Part shown: one piece after another, positions 60,652 through 64,000 of the stretch
Layout of the letters: each line of letters starts with the position of its first letter
Position numbering within the stretch: position 1 is the stretch's first letter
Source: NORP181 sp047623555
GTDB taxonomy: Bacteria > Pseudomonadota > Alphaproteobacteria > Rhodobacterales > Rhodobacteraceae
Assembly (NCBI GenBank): GCA_047623555.1
Contig: JBLHMP010000004.1
Span: 8,231-72,230 of the forward strand
Direction: 5' to 3'
DNA length: 64,000 nt
The notes under the pieces: generated by a model
The model's input: the letters and a program-made list of their open reading frames with translations, nothing else
Told to the model about the DNA's origin: nothing
The model's database searches: none
Translations under genes and position numbers: made by a program

Positions 60652-61350
60652 TTATTCGCCTGCGGCGCTGTCCACATTGACCGTAACACCTGGGCCCATA
60701 GTTGAACTCAGTACAATTTTCTTCATGTATGTGCCTTTGGAACCCGATGGGCGCGCGCGGGCAACAGCACTAACAAAGGCGCGGATGTTTTCAGTCAGCT
60801 GCGCTTCGTTGAACGATGCTTTGCCAACACCAGCGTGAATTACGCCAGCTTTTTCGACCTTAAACTGCACTTCGCCGCCTTTGGCGTTTTTAACAGCCTG
60901 AGCCACATCCATCGTCACCGTACCAACCTTAGGGTTTGGCATCAGGTTGCGTGGGCCAAGAACTTTACCCAAACGGCCAACAATCGGCATCATGTCTGGT
61001 GTTGCAATGCAACGATCAAAGTTGATTTCGCCGCCTTGGATGGCCGCCATCAGGTCTTCGGCGCCAACGATGTCAGCGCCAGCCGCTGTGGCTTCTTCTG
61101 CTTTGGCGTCGCGGGCAAATACAGCCACACGAACCGTTTTACCGGTGCCGTTAGGAAGACCGATAACACCGCGAACCATCTGGTCCGCGTGACGCGGGTC
61201 AACGCCCAGGTTCATTGCGATCTCAATGGTTTCATCAAACTTGGCACCAGCATTCGCCTTGACCAATGCAACAGCATTCTCGACCGACAGATTGCTCTTG
61301 CCAGCGAATGATTCACGCGCAGCGCGTGTACGTTTTCCGAGTTTAGCCAT
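60652..61350 (-). CDS. rplA: 50S ribosomal protein L1
   Basis: A 232-residue L1, MAKLGKRTRAARESFAGKS, with LGKVLGPRNLMPNPKVGTVT and STMGPGVTVNVDSA. It forms the L1 stalk and in E. coli represses the rplKA operon. It lies one base after rplK and is followed by a terminator, not rplJ. Confidence 0.98.
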   Translation of the reverse strand: MAKLGKRTRAARESFAGKSNLSVENAVALVKANAGAKFDETIEIAMNLGVDPRHADQMVRGVIGLPNGTGKTVRVAVFARDAKAEEATAAGADIVGAEDLMAAIQGGEINFDRCIATPDMMPIVGRLGKVLGPRNLMPNPKVGTVTMDVAQAVKNAKGGEVQFKVEKAGVIHAGVGKASFNEAQLTENIRAFVSAVARARPSGSKGTYMKKIVLSSTMGPGVTVNVDSAAGE

Positions 61351-61351
61351 C

Positions 61352-61777
61352 TTACTTCACCTCAATGCCCATAGAGCGGGCCGAGCCCATGATGATCAGC
61401 ATCGCGCCGTCGATGTCGTTGGCGTTCAGATCTTTCATCTTCGCTTCGGCAATTTCACGCACCTGTGCGACGGTCACCGATCCAACAGTTTCGCGGCTTG
61501 GCGTTGCGGCACCCGATTTGATCTTGGCAGCCTTTTTCAGGAAATACGACGCCGGCGGCGTCTTGATTTCCATAGTAAAGGACTTGTCCTGATAATATGT
61601 GATCACGGTTGGGCATGGCGCACCGGGCTCAAGGTCTGCAGTTTTGGCGTTGAACGCCTTGCAGAATTCCATGATGTTGATGCCGCGTTGACCCAATGCC
61701 GGACCAACGGGGGGGGATGGGTTTGCTTGTCCTGCAGGGACCTGCAGTTTCATCGACCCTACTAGCTTTTTAGCCAT
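61352..61777 (-). CDS. rplK: 50S ribosomal protein L11
   Basis: A 141-residue L11, MAKKLVGSMKLQVPAGQANP, with SPPVGPALGQRGINIMEFCK. It binds the GTPase-associated centre. A GGGGGG run lies in the N-terminal coding region (Pro-Pro). Confidence 0.98.
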   Translation of the reverse strand: MAKKLVGSMKLQVPAGQANPSPPVGPALGQRGINIMEFCKAFNAKTADLEPGAPCPTVITYYQDKSFTMEIKTPPASYFLKKAAKIKSGAATPSRETVGSVTVAQVREIAEAKMKDLNANDIDGAMLIIMGSARSMGIEVK

Positions 61778-61805
61778 AAGACCTTACTCCTGTTCCAACA
61801 CCCGC

Positions 61806-61905
61806 GGGACGCGTCCCGATGGGATATCTAGTTGTGTGGTCCGGTTTGGCTGCCGCGGCAGCCTAGCCTCCCACTTAGGTCGTGCTTTCAGAACGAAAAC
61901 ACGAC
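61806..61905 (-). promoter_or_regulatory. Structured rplK leader, candidate L1 autoregulation site
   Basis: The 135-base nusG-rplK gap holds three consecutive inverted repeats: GGGACGCGTCCC (61806-61817), GGCTGCCGCGGCAGCC (61848-61863) and GTCGTG ... CACGAC (61879-61905). In E. coli L1 binds the rplK leader; this structured leader is the natural candidate here, but no specific L1 site was matched. Confidence 0.4.
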
Positions 61906-61912
61906 AGTCATC

Positions 61913-62446
61913 TCAGTCCTGTCGTGTGACCTGAGTGAATTCCAGTTCGACCGGGGTTTCCCGACCAAAGATCGACACAGTCACCTTGAGGCGCTGGCTT
62001 TCTTCGTCGACATATTCGACCATGCCGTCGAAATCTTCAAACGGACCTTCGTTAACTTTGACCCGCTCGCCGACTTCAAAGTGGATAAGGGTACGCGGCG
62101 AATCTTCGCCTTCCTGAACCCGGTTCAGGATCACGTTCACTTCGGCGTCGCGCATCGGCATTGGGCGGCCCTGTGGCCCCAAAAATCCGGTAACGCGGTT
62201 GATTGAGCTGATCAGGTGATAACCGCCATCAGACATTTCCATCCGCACCAGCACATAGCCGGGCATGAAACGCCGTTCGGTTGTCACTTTTTTGCCCCGG
62301 CGCACTTCGATCACCTCTTCGGTGGGCACCAGAACTTCGTCGATATCGTCTTGAAAACCCTGTTCCTCAGCAGAAACCCGGATTTGCTCGGCAATCTTCT
62401 TCTCGTAATTTGAAAGAACGCTGACCGTGTACCACCGCTTCGCCAT
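61913..62446 (-). CDS. nusG: Transcription termination/antitermination factor NusG
   Basis: A 177-residue NusG: NGN domain (MAKRWYTVSVLSNYEKKIAE, RRGKKVTTERRFMPGYVLVR) and C-terminal KOW (RVKVNEGPFEDFDG). It links RNA polymerase with Rho or the ribosome. The start at 62446 is standard, ignoring an upstream open extension. Confidence 0.97.
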   Translation of the reverse strand: MAKRWYTVSVLSNYEKKIAEQIRVSAEEQGFQDDIDEVLVPTEEVIEVRRGKKVTTERRFMPGYVLVRMEMSDGGYHLISSINRVTGFLGPQGRPMPMRDAEVNVILNRVQEGEDSPRTLIHFEVGERVKVNEGPFEDFDGMVEYVDEESQRLKVTVSIFGRETPVELEFTQVTRQD

Positions 62447-62537
62447 GATTAACCGAGTCCTTGGCTTGTACAGCACATCCCACAAGAGGCTGAATACTTG
62501 AAAATTTCCTGACGGGAGGCCCGCCGCGAGGCCTGAA

Positions 62538-62567
62538 TAAAAAGCGGCGCGCAACACGAATCGCCGC
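62538..62567 (-). terminator. Terminator-like hairpin between secE and nusG
   Basis: On the minus strand GCGGCG, a 12-base loop and CGCCGC are followed by TTTTTATT. It lies 90 bases after secE. Either nusG has its own promoter in the remaining 90 bases or this is an attenuator. Confidence 0.75.
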
Positions 62568-62655
62568 ACGCCAATATCCAGGATAGGGCGTCAACTAACG
62601 CCCAATGGCCAATAGATCAAGCGGTTATCGTGCTTTTCACGCCCCAGATCAGACC

Positions 62656-62853
62656 TTAGCCAAACATGGACAATACAGCGTGCAACCCGCTGCGAATGCC
62701 CAGATCAACCAGGGCAAAGAAAATCGCGGTCAGCGCGGCCATGATAAAGACCATCACTGTGGTCAGAAACACTTCCCGGCGGGTTGGCCAGACAACTTTG
62801 GCAACCTCAGCACGGACCTGCTGGATAAACTGGATCGGATTTGTAGTGGCCAT
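62656..62853 (-). CDS. secE: Preprotein translocase subunit SecE
   Basis: A 65-residue minimal SecE with the amphipathic FIQQVRAEVAKVVWPTRREV and one membrane helix (VFIMAALTAIFFALVDLGI). It clamps SecY. The start at 62853 matches family length. Confidence 0.96.
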   Translation of the reverse strand: MATTNPIQFIQQVRAEVAKVVWPTRREVFLTTVMVFIMAALTAIFFALVDLGIRSGLHAVLSMFG

Positions 62854-63078
62854 TGGCACGCTTTCTTCTGATAGGGTATTGCGCACATAGCTGGCTTGCT
62901 CAATGACTTCAAGCCTGAGGTGGCAACAGAATGGTTCCGTAGCTTTTGTTCAACAGATATTCTGGCCACACCGTCGCGGTGTCGGGCATGGTGGCTACGG
63001 CAAACCACCTCTTTCTAGTATAAAATCGGACGGGACAGGAAATAGCCTCAGCTATTGCGGCTTGTTAAGTATCGAACA
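62854..63078. other. secE upstream spacer
   Basis: No gene. The tRNA-Trp gene often found just upstream of secE is absent. On the minus strand TATACT (63022-63017) may be a -10 box for secE, though with a poor -35. Confidence 0.4.
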
Positions 63079-63885
63079 TCAGCGAGCCATCGCTTTGATT
63101 GCGGCCACAACAATGCCCAGCGCGCGTTCCAGATCGTCCCGTGCTATCGTCAAAGGCGGCGACAAGGTCAGCACACAGCCCTAGGACACCTTGAAACTTA
63201 ACCCCGCCGCAAGACAGGCATAATAGATCACCTCGGCCCGTGCATTGCCCGGCGTTTTGTCGGCGCGATCCTCAACAATCTCAATCCCGAACATCAACCC
63301 CCTGCCCCGGATATCGCCCACCACCAGCACATTCGCCAGTTTTTGGCGCAGATAATCCATGGCGAATTGCCCCAGTTCCTCCGCCCGCACGACCAGCCCT
63401 TCGTCCTCGATGATCTCAATCGTCGTCAAGGCGGCACGCGCGGTCACCGGGTTTTTCTCGTGGGTGTAATGGCCGATGGCAAAGTCACCGCAGACGTCCA
63501 GATTGGTGCGCGCAATACAGGCGGCAATGGGCAACACGCCACCGCCCAATGATTTTCCAAGGGTGACGATGTCGGGAATAACGTCATCATGTTCAAAGGC
63601 AAACATGCGCCCGGTTTTACCTAGACCCGTGGGGATTTCATCCATAATCAACAGCGCGCCATGGCGATGACAGGCCTCGCGCACCGACTTCCAGAACCCG
63701 GGGGGCGGCACATTGGGCACAGCGCGCATCGGTTCGGCGATCACGACGGCCACATCGCCTACGCGGCCCAAAACATAGGCGACCATATTGGCACAGGCGA
63801 GGCCGCAAATATCCGCCCCGGCATGATTATATGGGTAGCGATAACAGGCAAATGGCGCCACATGTTCGGTGCTGGCCGAGGCTGT
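63079..63885 (-). pseudogene. Class III aminotransferase, truncated by an IS and carrying an internal stop
   Basis: From the IS junction near 63885 the minus strand reads in one frame ASASTEHVAPFACYRYPY, then IAEPMRAVPNVPPPGFWKSV, MDEIPTGLGKTGRMFAFEHD, TLGKSLGGGVLPIAACIAR with the PLP-binding lysine of LGKSLGGG, and GHYTHEKNPVTARAAL. A TAG at 63183-63181 follows FKVS, and the same frame then continues GCVLTLSPPLTIARDDLERA to TGA 63079. The class III fold is certain. In memory the closest subgroup includes (R)-1-hydroxy-2-aminoethylphosphonate ammonia-lyase and similar enzymes of aminophosphonate use. The N-terminal third is missing. Confidence 0.88.
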
Positions 63886-64000
63886 GTGAACACGTGTATT
63901 TATGCTATTCTCAATGAATAATCAGGAGATGTTGGATGAAGCGTTTCATTGAAGGTGATGATCGAGAACAAGGGGTTCTATTTCCCGATCATCTTGAAGA
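63886..64000 (+). mobile_element. Left part of an IS1182-like insertion sequence
   Basis: The aminotransferase frame breaks off near 63885, and a new plus-strand transposase gene starts 50 bases on. The left terminal repeat should begin close to the break (GTGTGAACACGTG...), but only one end is in the window so the repeat cannot be checked. Confidence 0.7.
63936..64000 (+). CDS. IS1182-family transposase, N-terminus
   Basis: ATG 63936 follows AGGAGATGTTGG and opens MKRFIEGDDREQGVLFPDHL, the characteristic beginning of IS1182/IS1380-like DDE transposases common in alphaproteobacteria. Only 21 codons are in the window. Confidence 0.78.
   Translation, partial: MKRFIEGDDREQGVLFPDHLE

Noticed and set aside
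62854..63078. tRNA-Trp gene expected upstream of secE
   Set aside because: No acceptor/anticodon-stem pattern or CCA-type end could be found on either strand.
1423..63183. Recurrent in-frame TAG codons (ttcA twice, muconolactone-isomerase-like, RHH, aminotransferase) as evidence of amber recoding
   Set aside because: Several of these genes also carry frameshifts, deletions, lost catalytic residues or an IS, other dead genes use TAA or TGA, and TAG ends an apparently intact gene (the transferase at 46677-46679). Ordinary gene decay explains them better.

Overview
The window comes from an alphaproteobacterium, most likely a marine Rhodobacterales (Roseobacter-lineage) chromosome. The evidence is the gene content and protein style: a BztABCD-type amino-acid transporter of about 430-residue permeases, an ATP12 chaperone, a DUF1127 protein, a 1378-residue RpoB and a 1414-residue RpoC, and the Rhodobacterales-type palindromes in spacers. 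The number of decayed genes and an IS1182-like element at the right edge suggest a lineage rich in pseudogenes (Octadecabacter-like genomes come to mind, but that is only a guess).

Layout. 0-10 kb (plus strand): rpmH-rnpA-yidD, a dead ttcA, a GGDEF/EAL protein, yidC-MOSC-yihA-argB, a sterol-desaturase-family protein, a ferredoxin-like protein and a SixA-like phosphatase. 10-20.5 kb (minus strand): the bztABCD transporter, then crcB-rluC-HAD-atp12 in one overlapping run, and rarA and degQ. 20.5-45.5 kb (minus strand): the whole str/S10/spc/alpha ribosomal supercluster, rpsL to rplQ. 45.9-48.9 kb: two related glycosyltransferase-like genes around a DMT exporter. 49-62.9 kb (minus strand): secE-nusG-rplKA-rplJL-rpoBC. 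63-64 kb: an aminotransferase remnant cut by an IS.

The most notable feature is that the normally continuous ribosomal/RNA-polymerase cluster is broken at rplW/rplB, rplP/rpmC, rpmD/rplO and rplA/rplJ. At each break the upstream ribosomal block ends in an intrinsic terminator, followed by foreign or accessory genes, and then the next ribosomal block restarts. I can see plausible sigma70 promoters for the restart at rplO and rplB. Two of the insertions each hold one HEPN-like (toxin/abortive-infection type) gene inactivated by in-frame stop codons. The third holds remnants of a glyoxalase, a muconolactone-isomerase-like protein and a ribbon-helix-helix protein, beside an intact DsbA-family isomerase. 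The fourth holds an intact LicD-like/CDP-glycerol-type cytidylyltransferase pair.

A second theme is a REPIN-like palindromic repeat (GTAG followed by a GGTGGGT...ACCCACGC hairpin). It sits inside the rpoA-rplQ, rpsJ-tuf and rpoB-rpoC spacers, with a relative at tuf-fusA and single or partial copies elsewhere.

No rRNA, tRNA or CRISPR array was recognised.
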